A stretch of 64,000 bases of DNA, from NCBI GenBank assembly GCA_026129095.1, contig JAHCIT010000006.1, positions 195,611-259,610 on the forward strand, given 5' to 3'. The notes under the pieces are model-generated. The model made no database searches. It saw only the letters and a list, made by a program, of their open reading frames with translations, and was not told where the DNA came from. Source of the DNA: Deltaproteobacteria bacterium. Lineage in GTDB: Bacteria; JAGRBM01; JAHCIT01. Positions 53,628-62,326 of this stretch are shown here, piece after piece (within the stretch, counting starts at the first letter, position 1; the number at the start of each line of letters is the position of its first letter). Position numbers and translations under genes: made by a program.

Positions 53628-54767
53628 ATGAAATCCGGCACAGCAATCAAGCCATCTCTCCGGACCTGCAGCGTCTGCGGTAAGCCCTTTGAACTCCAGT
53701 TCAGCTTCCAGCATCGAACCGAAGACGGCGCCGAACATTACTACTGCAGTTCGGCGTGCCTGCTCGAAGAATCTTCCACTGGTCCGAAACTGATCGATGT
53801 CGACACCGGAGAGCCGGTTTCCACCCGCGACGACAGCTCCGTGCAGTGCGATCACTGCAAGCGCCAGTTCAAGATTGCCTACCTTGGCCAGCTGGTCGTG
53901 GCGGGTTCCAGAACTCGCCGCGTGTGCAGCCCTGAATGTCGCGCCGCCATAGTGAAAACCGTCACGTCGAAACACCGGGTCCACCGGATCGCGGTGATGA
54001 ACCAGAAGGGCGGCACCGGAAAAACGACAACCTCGGTCACCTTGGCAGCGGGCCTTGCCGCGAAAGGTCACCGCGTGCTCCTCGTTGATATGGATTCGCA
54101 GGGGAATGTGGGTGCCTCGCTAGGCGTCCGGGGCGAAAAGTCGATCTATCATGTCCTGATCGACTCCATTCCCCCGCAGGAAGCTTCCGTCCCCGTCCGT
54201 CCCGGCCTTGATGTCATTACATCGGACGAGACAGTCGCCGCTGCCGAGATCCGCCTCGTGAACATGAAGCGCCGCGAGCGTCTCCTCCGCCAACGTCTCG
54301 AAGGTCTGGGCGACTATGACTATGTGGTACTGGACTGCGCACCGAGCCTTTCCATCGTCAACCAGAACGCGCTCACTTTCGCCGAAAGCGTGCTGATCCC
54401 GGTGTCGTGCGACTTCCTCGCCATGTATGGCGTAAAGCAGATACTCCGGACCATCCGCTACGTGCGGGAACAGCTTATGCACCCGATCGAGATACTCGGC
54501 GTCCTGCCCACCTTCTACGATCCGCGCGCACGGATCACCCATGACGTCGTGGCCAGCCTGAAGGACTACTTCAAGGACCAGATGTTCCAGCCAATCCGCG
54601 CAAACTCGAAGCTGAAGGAAGCCCCGTCCTACCGGAAAACCATCTTTGAATACGACCCGAAGTGCCCCTCGGCGCTCGACTACCAGGCCCTGGTAGACAG
54701 CGTGGTGGAGCGCCTCCGGTCCAGAAACGAAAACCCACGCCCGCAAGCTGCGGGCGCTACCGCCTGA
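53628..54767 (+). CDS. ParA/Soj-type ATPase with two N-terminal zinc-finger motifs
   Basis: A 379-residue protein. Residues 14-44 and 74-104 each read CxxC-x22-CxxxC (Cys14, 17, 40, 44 and Cys74, 77, 100, 104), two identical-spacing TRASH-like zinc fingers. From about 120 the ParA ATPase follows: HRIAVMNQKGGTGKTTTSVTLAAGLA (deviant Walker A, Lys128/Lys132), VLLVDMDSQGNVGASLG, YDYVVLDCAPSLSIVNQNAL and the LGVLPTFYDPRARITHDVV region. Most ParA proteins lack such fingers. The next gene encodes a ribbon-helix-helix protein 41 bp away. This fits a partition or positioning pair, though no ParB or parS was seen. The 3' end carries a short hairpin (CGCCCGC/GCGGGCG). Confidence 0.9.
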   Translation: MKSGTAIKPSLRTCSVCGKPFELQFSFQHRTEDGAEHYYCSSACLLEESSTGPKLIDVDTGEPVSTRDDSSVQCDHCKRQFKIAYLGQLVVAGSRTRRVCSPECRAAIVKTVTSKHRVHRIAVMNQKGGTGKTTTSVTLAAGLAAKGHRVLLVDMDSQGNVGASLGVRGEKSIYHVLIDSIPPQEASVPVRPGLDVITSDETVAAAEIRLVNMKRRERLLRQRLEGLGDYDYVVLDCAPSLSIVNQNALTFAESVLIPVSCDFLAMYGVKQILRTIRYVREQLMHPIEILGVLPTFYDPRARITHDVVASLKDYFKDQMFQPIRANSKLKEAPSYRKTIFEYDPKCPSALDYQALVDSVVERLRSRNENPRPQAAGATA

Positions 54768-54808
54768 GGGCGGCACAACCCCAACCCCCAACGGAGACCC
54801 GAACGCAC

Positions 54809-55099
54809 ATGGAACACAAGAAGCACGAAGCCCTCGCGATGGCGCCCGCCCTGGGACGCAACCCGCTGACCGAAGACGTCATGGAGCGGACCTTTTACCG
54901 GCCTGCGCGTGACGACGGCGAGGACAAGCCCACCCATTACAAGATCGTGTCAATCTCCTTGTACCTTGAGGACATCGATCTGCTGAACCGGATGGTCGCC
55001 GATCTCAAGGCCAAGGGGCATACCAAGGCGAACAAAAGCGCGCTCATTCGCGCCGCCCTGCGCCAGTGCGATCTGGACAAGGTGCCGAAGAACATCTGA
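54809..55099 (+). CDS. Ribbon-helix-helix protein, likely partner of the ParA-type ATPase
   Basis: A 96-residue protein. The C-terminal half is a ribbon-helix-helix: a strand (YKIVSISLYLEDIDLL), helix (NRMVADLKAKGH) and a second helix (TKANKSALIRAALRQCDL). The first 45 residues are a charged, flexible tail. The start ATG 54809 follows AACGGAGACCC. A small DNA-binding RHH protein encoded next to ParA recalls type Ib partition systems (ParG/Omega-like centromere-binding partners). On a chromosome it could instead position a cargo. The strand-helix-helix call is firm, the partner role is inference. Confidence 0.78.
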   Translation: MEHKKHEALAMAPALGRNPLTEDVMERTFYRPARDDGEDKPTHYKIVSISLYLEDIDLLNRMVADLKAKGHTKANKSALIRAALRQCDLDKVPKNI

Positions 55100-55141
55100 A
55101 CCGCGGTTCTGTCAGCGCCCACTGGGCCTGAAATAACCGGA

Positions 55142-55173
55142 AATGCCCGGTTCCCGAACGGGGGCCGGGCATT
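55142..55173. terminator. Strong hairpin between convergent genes
   Basis: AATGCCCGG and CCGGGCATT form a perfect nine-base stem, with an inner CCC-gaac-GGG stem. It lies between the stop of the RHH gene and the stop of grxD and could act for either. On the minus strand it is followed by a T-containing tail (TTCCGGTTATTT); the plus-strand tail is not T-rich. Confidence 0.6.
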
Positions 55174-55190
55174 CGGCTGGAAAAACAGGC

Positions 55191-55511
55191 TTACTGCTTG
55201 ATGGCCGCGTCAACGAGCTTCTTCAGCTCGCCGCTGGAATACAGTTCACGGGTAATATCACAACCGCCAACGAACTGGCCGTCGATGTAAAGCTGCGGGA
55301 TAGTCGGCCAGTTTGAATACCGCTTGATGCCTTCACGGATATCCATGTCCTCAAGAACGTCCACTGTCTCGAACGGGATTTCCATGCGGCGGAGAATATC
55401 CACCACCGTCGCTGAAAAACCGCACATCGGCATCAGCTTGTTCCCTTTCATGAACAGGACCACCTTGTTGTTCTTGACCATCGCGTCAATCTTCTGCTGT
55501 GCGTCTGACAT
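55191..55511 (-). CDS. grxD: Monothiol glutaredoxin, Grx4/GrxD type
   Basis: A 106-residue protein with the diagnostic CGFS active site (MPMCGFSATVVDIL, Cys30), followed by FETVDVLEDMDIREGIKRYSNWPTIPQLYIDGQFVGGCDI, which holds the WP-TIPQL and GGCD glutathione contacts. CGFS glutaredoxins bind and transfer [2Fe-2S] clusters. The next minus-strand gene upstream is bolA, the usual cluster partner, 66 bp away. Terminated by the hairpin at 55142-55173. Confidence 0.96.
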   Translation of the reverse strand: MSDAQQKIDAMVKNNKVVLFMKGNKLMPMCGFSATVVDILRRMEIPFETVDVLEDMDIREGIKRYSNWPTIPQLYIDGQFVGGCDITRELYSSGELKKLVDAAIKQ

Positions 55512-55577
55512 CTTTCCTGCTCCCTAGAGCGCGCCCGCCGGGGCGCGGTCATCATCGTGAGAATTCGCCTGTGCTTT

Positions 55578-55817
55578 TCAGGCCGGGGCCTGCGTTTTCA
55601 GCGCCAGAGCATGCAACGGCGCCCCCGGTCCAGCCATCAGGTCCGAAAGGGACTTGTACACCCGTTGATGCTGCTGGACCATCGACAAGCTTCGAAACTG
55701 CTCGGCGGTCACATGGACACTGAAATGATCACCACCTCCGGTGGTATCCTCCACTATGACACTGGCACCGGGCAGTTCCGCCTCGATCCGCCGCCTGATT
55801 TCTGCAGGGTTCACCAT
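55578..55817 (-). CDS. bolA: BolA-family protein
   Basis: A 79-residue protein. It starts IRRRIEAELPGASVIVEDTTGG, then DHFSVHVTAEQFRSLSMVQQHQRVYKSLSDLM, which contains the family's H-FxV and L.Q.RV motifs, and ends ALALKTQAP. BolA forms [2Fe-2S]-bridged complexes with monothiol glutaredoxins, and grxD is the next gene downstream. I chose ATG 55817; the longer reading to 55946 adds a non-homologous Cys-rich leader. Divergent from the gene at 56024. Confidence 0.88.
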   Translation of the reverse strand: MVNPAEIRRRIEAELPGASVIVEDTTGGGDHFSVHVTAEQFRSLSMVQQHQRVYKSLSDLMAGPGAPLHALALKTQAPA

Positions 55818-56023
55818 AATACTGCCACCGGCCTCCAATTTAACCGATCGTCGGCAGAAGTGATATCCAGTCGGACAGGAATAATGGCTGCCGGATGCCC
55901 ATTTGAATAAATCCCTGGCAGGCCGGGGAAAAGGGGTATCATGCAAATCACAGACACAGGGAGCCGGGGAGCTTATGTTCGGAACACTGGAAACCCCGGT
56001 CAGCCAAGTCTAAAGGAGCGCCC

Positions 56024-56638
56024 TTGAAAGCATACCACCTGCTGTTCGCCGCCATCGCTTTTCTCGCCATTCTCGTCATCCCCGCCGCTTCCCAGCCAAA
56101 ACGGGCCGGGACCATTGCCCTTGTTAATGGCCGGGTGATCGTGACGTCCAGGGGCGTCACTTTCCCGGCGGAACCCGGTTCGCCCGTCTATGAGGGCGAC
56201 AGGATACGGTCGTTCAATCCGGGCAAGGCGAAAATCGTCTTTACCGATGATACGATCATCAACATTGGCCGTGATACGGAGTTCGAGATCAAAACGGCCA
56301 GTTTCAGCCTTTTCCGGCGGGATTCGTCTTTCGATGTATTTCGGGGCCGCTTCAAGGTGGCCGTCGGCAAGCTCTTCACCGGCACCAGCCAGTTCGAACT
56401 GCGCACTCCCACCGTCGTCACTGGCGTCCGGGGGACCGTATTCTGGGGCGACACGGAACTGGATGCCATGTGCGCGCTGCAGGGGGAGATAGAGGTGACG
56501 CCGGTCTCGAACCCCTCCGCCCGGCAGTATCTCAAGGATGGCCAGTGTGCCGCTGGCTACAAGGGCGGGAACCCTGCCGCCATTTCGCCGACCGCCGAAG
56601 CAGTCCGCGGATATATTGACGAGGTAACGCCGGAGTAA
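56024..56638 (+). CDS. FecR-domain secreted protein
   Basis: A 204-residue protein starting at TTG 56024 after AAAGGAG. A signal peptide (YHLLFAAIAFLAILVIPAAS) precedes a beta-rich FecR domain: IALVNGRVIV, EGDRIRSFNPGKAKIVFTDDTIINIG, DVFRGRFKVAVG and LRTPTVVTGVRGTVFWG. FecR is normally an anti-sigma or sensor domain, but here no transmembrane anti-sigma part and no sigma-factor gene are present. The protein is probably periplasmic or surface-exposed with unknown role. The two late Cys residues (AMCALQGEI and GQCAAGYK) may pair. Confidence 0.85.
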   Translation: MKAYHLLFAAIAFLAILVIPAASQPKRAGTIALVNGRVIVTSRGVTFPAEPGSPVYEGDRIRSFNPGKAKIVFTDDTIINIGRDTEFEIKTASFSLFRRDSSFDVFRGRFKVAVGKLFTGTSQFELRTPTVVTGVRGTVFWGDTELDAMCALQGEIEVTPVSNPSARQYLKDGQCAAGYKGGNPAAISPTAEAVRGYIDEVTPE

Positions 56639-56644
56639 GCGGCC

Positions 56645-57277
56645 CTACTCTCCTCCAATTCCGAAAGCAGCCTGGATGCCGGTCATTACAAACTGCACGC
56701 CGATGCAGATGATGATGAACCCCATGAGGCGGCTGACGACCTCCTGACCGACCTTGCCAATGTATTCTGCCACAATGGGTGCTGCACGGAGCGTGAGGTA
56801 ACTGACCAGGGCAGAGAGTACGATGGATGCCGACAGGGCCAGATATTCGACGACCCCCGTCGTGCTGACGGCGAGCGACATGGTAACGGCGATGGAACCC
56901 GGCCCTGACAGCATCGGCATGGCAAGCGGGGTGAACGAGATGTCCTCCTTCCGCATGGCGGCCTCAGCCGTCTTCTCGGCGATCGGGGCCTGGCTATTCA
57001 ACTGGTTCCAGCCGGCTTTCAGCACCAGCAGGCCACCCGCGATCCGCATGGCATGGATCGACAGGCCGAACAGCTTGAAGATATAGACGCCACCATAAAG
57101 GAACAGGCCCAGGATAAACACCATGTAGAAGGCCGCCCGCCGCGCCTGTCCGGCCCGGTGCTCATCGGTATCGCCGGCCGTCATGGCAAGAAACACTGGC
57201 ACTGCCGACACCGGATTGATGATCGGCAGCAATGCCAGAAGCCCGACGCCCATTACCTGGAAAAACGACTGTATCAT
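56645..57277 (-). CDS. MarC-family integral membrane protein
   Basis: A 210-residue protein with six hydrophobic segments. The family motifs LLPIINPVSAVPVFLAMT (N-terminal NP...PVFL) and DISFTPLAMPMLSGPGSIAV (central PLA.PLL.GPG) are present, along with an IGKVGQEVVSRLMGFIIICIGVQF end, split across the last helix. Members were once linked to antibiotic resistance but have no settled function. It lies 24 bp downstream of the ferredoxin gene on the same strand. Confidence 0.92.
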   Translation of the reverse strand: MIQSFFQVMGVGLLALLPIINPVSAVPVFLAMTAGDTDEHRAGQARRAAFYMVFILGLFLYGGVYIFKLFGLSIHAMRIAGGLLVLKAGWNQLNSQAPIAEKTAEAAMRKEDISFTPLAMPMLSGPGSIAVTMSLAVSTTGVVEYLALSASIVLSALVSYLTLRAAPIVAEYIGKVGQEVVSRLMGFIIICIGVQFVMTGIQAAFGIGGE

Positions 57278-57301
57278 TCTTCTGGAAAATCCGGCGGCCT
57301 C

Positions 57302-57673
57302 TCAGGCCATCCCCTGCGCCTTGTAGAGCCGGGGGAAATCCATGCGGTATTTTTCCACCGGCCTGCCATTTTTCAGGTGCGACTCGACGATCTCTGGCAC
57401 CTGCCCCGCCGTCAGGCGGCCGTACCAGACCCCTTCCGGGTAAATCACGGCCGAGACACCCTCCTCGCAGGTCTCCAGGCATCCGGACTTCTGGGCCCGG
57501 ACCATGGCCACGAGACCGGCTTTTGCCACCTCTTCCTTGAACCTCGCCAGCACCTCGGCCGCCCCGCGCGAGGCACAGCACCCACGGCGGTGTCCTGCCT
57601 CCCGTTCGTTCATACAGACAAACACGTGATACTGGTAAGGGGCTGGCATGCCTGGACTCCCGTTCCGCTTCAT
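57302..57673 (-). CDS. Thioredoxin-like [2Fe-2S] ferredoxin
   Basis: About 123 residues. It has HVFVCMNEREAGHRRGCCASRGA and, 35 residues on, QKSGCLETCEEGVSAVIYPEGVWYGRL, giving the four Cys of the Shethna/thioredoxin-like [2Fe-2S] fold (one Cys, then a Cys after 9-10 residues, then the CxxxC pair). The YPEGVWY turn and the C-terminal VESHLKNGRPVEKYRM are also typical. It carries electrons in unspecified pathways. ATG 57673 is likelier than the longer reading at 57703. It precedes marC on the minus strand. Confidence 0.88.
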   Translation of the reverse strand: MKRNGSPGMPAPYQYHVFVCMNEREAGHRRGCCASRGAAEVLARFKEEVAKAGLVAMVRAQKSGCLETCEEGVSAVIYPEGVWYGRLTAGQVPEIVESHLKNGRPVEKYRMDFPRLYKAQGMA

Positions 57674-57751
57674 TGCGTTTGCATCGCCCCGGGTCAAGGC
57701 CAATGCCTTGACCTCCTGCAGCCCCTCTGGCGATGATAACGCCGTCAGGCA

Positions 57752-59533
57752 ATGGAACCTTCACCGGACACCACCCGGCTGGAAGCGGAACTCCGCCGCA
57801 AGCAGCATGTCATCGATTCGATGCGCGAGATCGGCCGTGCCCTTTCGTCCACGCTCTCCACCAACACACTGCTTGCCCTCATCATGGACCGGACAATCAG
57901 CCTCATGGACGCCGATCGCTCGACCCTGTTCGTCGTTGACCATGCGAAGAAGGAACTCTGGTCGCTCATCGCCCAGGGCGAGAACGTAAAGGAAATCCGC
58001 CTTCCCATCGGGAAAGGGATCGCCGGTTACGTTGCCGCCACGGGCGAGACGATCAACATCCCCGATGCCTACCAGGATGCCCGTTTCAATCCCGAAGTAG
58101 ACCGGCAGACCGGCTATCGCACACGCAACATCCTGTGCATGCCGCTCAGGGACCACAACGAAAACGTGATGGCGGTGCTCCAGGTGCTGAACAAGCGTAC
58201 AGGCCCCTTCACTCGTGAGGACGAGGAGCTTCTCGACGCCCTTGGATTTCAGGCATCCATAAGCCTCCAGAACTCCCGGCTCTATGCGGATCTCGAAGTC
58301 CGGAACGCGGAACTCAGGCAGACCCACGCCGGCCTCCAGCAGAAGATGGCCGAGCTGGACATGCTGTTTGAGCTGGAACGGATGATTTCCAGCGCCGCCA
58401 GTCTCGAAACCCTGCTCGACTCGGTGATGGAACGCACCACCCGGTTTGTCGGAGGTCAGGCAGGAAGCATCCTGCTGATCGAGGAAGACACCAACAACCT
58501 GTTCTTCAAGACGGCCCTGGGAGACAAGGCAGCCGAGGTAAAGAAGTTCAAGGTCCCGGTCGGTGAAGGCATCGCCGGCTGGGTCGCCAAGAACGGGGAG
58601 CCGCTCCTCGTTTCGGATGCCTATCTTGACGACCGGTTCCGCCGGGATATTGCCGATGCCATCGGCTTTCCCACACACAGCATTATCTGCGTGCCCCTGA
58701 AGGCCGAAGGGAGAACCATCGGCGCGCTAGAGATCATCAACAAGAATACGGATGTTTCGGCCGGCGGAACGCGGGCCTTCGACAAGGAGGATGTGAAGCT
58801 CCTCACGCTGATCTCCGGACAGGTGGCCAAGGCCATACATCTTACCCAGTTGCGCGAGCGGGAGGCCAAGTCCCAGCGGCTTGCCACCGTTGGCCGTGCC
58901 GTCTCCGGCCTGATCCACGACATGCAGACACCCATGACCTCCATCGTCGGGTTTGTCGAGCTCATGGCCCTCCAGGATACCTCGGACAAGGACCGCGAGG
59001 AGTTCGCCGGAATCGTCCGCCGCGAGGTCGAGCGGCTGACCCAGATGATCCGTGCCCAGCTCGATTTCGTGAAGGGCAAGTCTGACGTGCTCCTGAAACG
59101 GGTGGGGCTCGGAACGCTGATCAACGAGATCGTCTATTTTCTGGAGAAGGAGTTTGGCGAAGCCGGCATCCGCATCGAAACGGATCTCGCCTACAAGGGC
59201 AACATCCACATAGACGAGTCAAAGATCAAGAGAGCCATCTTCAATCTGGCCAAGAACGCCAAGGAAGCGATGCCCGGCGGCGGGAAGTTCATGATACGCA
59301 GCCGCGACGACGGCAGCCATATCATCATCGAGTTTGCCGACACCGGCTCCGGGATTCCGGCCGATATCCGCGACAAGGTGTTCGGTGAATTCGTCACCCA
59401 CGGCAAGGAACACGGCACCGGTCTTGGCCTTGCCCAGGTCAAGCGCACCATCGACGAGCACAAAGGCGAAATCGGTTTCAGCAGCGAGATGGGCAAAGGG
59501 ACCACGTTTACCATCAGGCTGCCGAAGGGCTGA
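57752..59533 (+). CDS. Sensor histidine kinase with two GAF domains
   Basis: A 593-residue cytosolic kinase without membrane segments. GAF domain one is about 25-170 (DADRSTLFVVDHAKKELWSL ... GKGIAGYVAATGETINIPDA), GAF domain two about 210-355 (GGQAGSILLIEEDTNNLFFK ... GEGIAGWVAKNGEPLLVSDA). The kinase core has the H-box (GLIHDMQTPMTSIVGFVELM), N-box (IFNLAKNAKEAMP), G1 (FADTGSGIP) and G2 (HGTGLGLAQVKRTI). The HDMQTP H-box differs slightly from the usual HDLRTP. No response regulator is adjacent. It converges on the ABC importer genes with six bases between stops. Confidence 0.95.
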   Translation: MEPSPDTTRLEAELRRKQHVIDSMREIGRALSSTLSTNTLLALIMDRTISLMDADRSTLFVVDHAKKELWSLIAQGENVKEIRLPIGKGIAGYVAATGETINIPDAYQDARFNPEVDRQTGYRTRNILCMPLRDHNENVMAVLQVLNKRTGPFTREDEELLDALGFQASISLQNSRLYADLEVRNAELRQTHAGLQQKMAELDMLFELERMISSAASLETLLDSVMERTTRFVGGQAGSILLIEEDTNNLFFKTALGDKAAEVKKFKVPVGEGIAGWVAKNGEPLLVSDAYLDDRFRRDIADAIGFPTHSIICVPLKAEGRTIGALEIINKNTDVSAGGTRAFDKEDVKLLTLISGQVAKAIHLTQLREREAKSQRLATVGRAVSGLIHDMQTPMTSIVGFVELMALQDTSDKDREEFAGIVRREVERLTQMIRAQLDFVKGKSDVLLKRVGLGTLINEIVYFLEKEFGEAGIRIETDLAYKGNIHIDESKIKRAIFNLAKNAKEAMPGGGKFMIRSRDDGSHIIIEFADTGSGIPADIRDKVFGEFVTHGKEHGTGLGLAQVKRTIDEHKGEIGFSSEMGKGTTFTIRLPKG

Positions 59534-59539
59534 GGCTTT

Positions 59540-60328
59540 TCATCCCGCCGCTTCCAGCGGAACGATCTGAAGCCCGGCACCGGCGGAATCCCTGTCCACG
59601 CGGGCCCGGACGCCAAAATACCGGGAGAGATTTTCCGGTGTGATGACTTCCACCGGGCTGCCGCTGGCGGCGATCTTTCCACCAGAGACGAGCAGCAACC
59701 GGTCGCAATACCTCGAAGCCAGTGCCAGATCATGGACGGCAAGCAGGACCCCGCGCCCTTCCCCGGCCAGTCCCCGGACTATTCGCATGGCCTCAAGCTG
59801 GTGCACCAGGTCCAGGTTCGACGTGGGTTCATCAAGCACCAGAAGCCGGGGGTTCTGGGCGATGGCACGGGCGATGAATACCCTCTGGCGCTCGCCGCCG
59901 GACAGCTCGTTTACCGGCCGGTGGGCGAGATGCTCCGTCTCCGTCACCTTCATCGCCAGATTGATCCTGTCAATATCCTCCGGTCCTTCCACGGCAAAAC
60001 GGCCGAGGTAGGGAAAGCGGCCCATTCCGACCACTTCGCGGACCGTGAAGGCAAAGGCAACGGCTGCCTCCTGCGGAACAAAGGCGGCGCGGCGGGCGAT
60101 CTCCCGACGGGACAGGGTTTCGAGGCTGTCGCCACAGAGGCTGATTCCCCCTTTCCAAGGAACCAGCGCGCCCACTGCCAGTTGCAGGACCGTCGATTTG
60201 CCGCTCCCATTCGGCCCGATCAGGGCAACGGTCTCGGACGGTCTGACGGAAAGGGACACTTCTTCCACGACCGGACTGTCGTGGTAGCCGAACGACACTT
60301 TATTCAGCTCAAGCAGATGGGCAGTCAT
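59540..60328 (-). CDS. ABC importer ATP-binding protein, FecE/BtuD type
   Basis: A 262-residue ATPase: Walker A ALIGPNGSGKSTVLQLA, Q-loop FVPQEAAVAFAFTVREVVGMGRFPYLGRF, signature NELSGGERQRVFIARAIAQ, Walker B LLVLDEPTSNLDL and switch His AVHDLALASRYC. The GRFPY segment and RIVRGLAGEGRG lead belong to the iron-siderophore/cobalamin group. Four bases separate it from the permease gene upstream, so the three-gene importer is one unit. No TonB receptor is in the window. Confidence 0.94.
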   Translation of the reverse strand: MTAHLLELNKVSFGYHDSPVVEEVSLSVRPSETVALIGPNGSGKSTVLQLAVGALVPWKGGISLCGDSLETLSRREIARRAAFVPQEAAVAFAFTVREVVGMGRFPYLGRFAVEGPEDIDRINLAMKVTETEHLAHRPVNELSGGERQRVFIARAIAQNPRLLVLDEPTSNLDLVHQLEAMRIVRGLAGEGRGVLLAVHDLALASRYCDRLLLVSGGKIAASGSPVEVITPENLSRYFGVRARVDRDSAGAGLQIVPLEAAG

Positions 60329-60332
60329 GCGG

Positions 60333-61361
60333 CTATATCCCCAGCCCTCTCCGCTTCCGGATCAGGAGCCAGATGAACACCGGACCGCCGATCACTGCCG
60401 TCAGGATGCCGAGCTGGAGTTCTTCGGGCGGCATGACTAGGCGGCAGCCGATATCGGCCATGGCGAGAAACGCTCCGCCCCAAAGGGCGGCGGCCGGGAG
60501 CAGGTACCGGTGAGCGGGGCCAAGGCTCAGGCGGAGCATGTGAGGTACCACAAGCCCTACGAAGCCGATCGGCCCGGCGACAGCCACCGTGGCCCCCGTG
60601 ACCGCAGCCGTGGCGGCGATGAGGTACAGGCGGACACGGGGCACGTCCACCCCGACCGCCCAGGCCTGCGTCTCGCCCAGGACCAGTGCATCGAGATCCC
60701 GGGCGAAGACGAGGATCACGGCCACGCCCGCCAGCGCCGGGGGGAGCATCATGCGGAGATGATCCCAGTTCCGGCCGGAGAGGCCGCCCATCGTCCAGCT
60801 CAGTATCTGTGATGCCACCTGCCAGTTGGCGAGCGACACCGAGATGATGAACGACGTCGCCGCCACGCAGATGACCCCGATGGCAACACCCGCCAGCAGC
60901 AGGATGCCGGTATCCACCCGCCCGCGGCGGGCCGTCAGCGCATAGACGGTCCAGATTGCGCCCATCCCCCCCACGAAGCTCATGAAGGGCAGCATCCACA
61001 CTGACCAGGCGGCAAGGCCGCTATAGATCGCCACGACACCGCCCAGCGCCGACCCTGACGAGACGCCCAGGATGCCGGGTTCGGCCAGCGGGTTGCGGAA
61101 AAAACCCTGCATGGCGGCACCCGCCACCGCGAGTCCGCCGCCCACGGCGAGCGCCAGCAGCGTCCGTGGCAGCCGCACCGACAGGACGACCGTCTCCTGC
61201 CACGGCTTCCAGAACGGCTCCACCGGCAGGCCCATCCCCCGGCCCAGAATCGCCGCCACCGAACCGAGGCCGATATCCGCGGCCCCGAACAGGAGACCCA
61301 GGAGGAGCGCCCCCACCGCGGCGGCCCCGCCGGCCAGCAGATACCCCGTGCCCCGGTTCAT
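60333..61361 (-). CDS. FecCD/BtuC-type ABC importer permease
   Basis: A 342-residue membrane protein with about ten segments. Family motifs include VLSVRLPRTLLALAVGGGLAVAGAAMQGFFRNPLAEPGILGVSSGSALG, the RLPR..A...GaaLa.aGa..Q...rNPLA.P..LGvs.GA pattern, and the later GPIGFVGLVVPHMLRL, the coupling motif. It transports iron-siderophore, haem or cobalamin across the inner membrane with the ATPase just downstream. Its start overlaps the stop of the binding-protein gene by four bases. Confidence 0.95.
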   Translation of the reverse strand: MNRGTGYLLAGGAAAVGALLLGLLFGAADIGLGSVAAILGRGMGLPVEPFWKPWQETVVLSVRLPRTLLALAVGGGLAVAGAAMQGFFRNPLAEPGILGVSSGSALGGVVAIYSGLAAWSVWMLPFMSFVGGMGAIWTVYALTARRGRVDTGILLLAGVAIGVICVAATSFIISVSLANWQVASQILSWTMGGLSGRNWDHLRMMLPPALAGVAVILVFARDLDALVLGETQAWAVGVDVPRVRLYLIAATAAVTGATVAVAGPIGFVGLVVPHMLRLSLGPAHRYLLPAAALWGGAFLAMADIGCRLVMPPEELQLGILTAVIGGPVFIWLLIRKRRGLGI

Positions 61362-62326
61362 TCGGTGAATGCTTCCGGGTGCAGGACGCGGGCCACGCCT
61401 TCGACACCGGACGCCACGTGGTGCGAGAGGTTGATGAGTTCCCTGTCCAGGATTGTGTAAACGCGGCCCGTCCGGACGGCGCCCACCTCCCGCCAGTCCG
61501 GGTTCTTCAGGTACCGGTCCCGGACCACCGCATCGTCTCCGTCACCGTAGCGGGAGAGCAGGATCACATCGGGATCGAGGGCGATAGCGGCCTCGTGCGC
61601 GAGCCGCCGGACCCCGTTAATACCCGCCTCGGTGGCGGCGACGTTGGTTCCGCCCGAACGGTTAATAATGTCATCGATGGTGGTTCCCCGGCCATGCGTG
61701 GTGCTGTCTCCCATGAAGTAGAGAACCCGCGGGCGCGGAAGGCCGGCGACCCGCCGGGCGACGTCTTCCAGCCGGCTGTCGAATGTGGAAACCAGCGCTT
61801 CGCCCCTATCTACATCTCCCGTCGCCAGGGCGATGAGCCGGAGGTTCCTTCGCACGTCATCGATGGCGTTGTAGCCGCTCAAGTACAGCACCGGGATCCC
61901 GGACTGGGCCATGAACCGCACGAAGCTGGTTTCCGTGTAGGCGGATGCCAGCAGGAGGTCCGGCTCCAGAGAGAGGATCTGCTCAGGGTCGTCGTCCACC
62001 AGCGTCACCCCCGGCGGCACACGGTCCACACAGTTCGACGATACCGGATCGGTGGAAAAATAGGTCAGCCCCGCGAGCCGCCCCGGAGCGGCGATTTCGG
62101 TCAGGATTTCATCCCCCAAAAGGACCATGGACACGATCCGCTGCGGCATGGCCGGAATGACCTGCATGTCCCCCGCAGGGCCGGTGAGCGCGAGGGGATA
62201 GCCGCTGCCTTCGATACGGCTCCCCTCCAGCGGGCTTGCACCCACCATCGGCGCCCGGACCGAACGGGCCCATGAAACGCCTGTTCCGAATGCCGCCGCG
62301 AGCAGCAGGATCACCGCAAACCGCAC
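61358..62326 (-). CDS. ABC importer substrate-binding protein, FecB/BtuF type
   Basis: A 322-residue periplasmic binding protein with a signal peptide (AVILLLAAAFGTGVSWA). It has the PQRIVSMVLLGDEILTEIAA opening typical of class III binding proteins, the SLEPDLLLAS strand, a long connecting helix (DDVRRNLRLIALATG) and the C-terminal lobe with ALDPDVILLSR. Ligand could be cobalamin, haem or ferric siderophore; no clear specificity residue can be read. It is first of the three importer genes on the minus strand. Confidence 0.9.
   Translation of the reverse strand: MRFAVILLLAAAFGTGVSWARSVRAPMVGASPLEGSRIEGSGYPLALTGPAGDMQVIPAMPQRIVSMVLLGDEILTEIAAPGRLAGLTYFSTDPVSSNCVDRVPPGVTLVDDDPEQILSLEPDLLLASAYTETSFVRFMAQSGIPVLYLSGYNAIDDVRRNLRLIALATGDVDRGEALVSTFDSRLEDVARRVAGLPRPRVLYFMGDSTTHGRGTTIDDIINRSGGTNVAATEAGINGVRRLAHEAAIALDPDVILLSRYGDGDDAVVRDRYLKNPDWREVGAVRTGRVYTILDRELINLSHHVASGVEGVARVLHPEAFTE

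Noticed and set aside
53538-54071. Minus-strand open frame overlapping the ParA-type gene
   Set aside because: It is a mirror of the ParA zinc-finger region in another frame; the ParA reading has intact motifs.
54738-54756. Hairpin at the end of the ParA-type gene as a terminator
   Set aside because: It lies within the coding region, has no T-run, and the RHH gene follows closely; it is more likely neutral or a minor attenuator.
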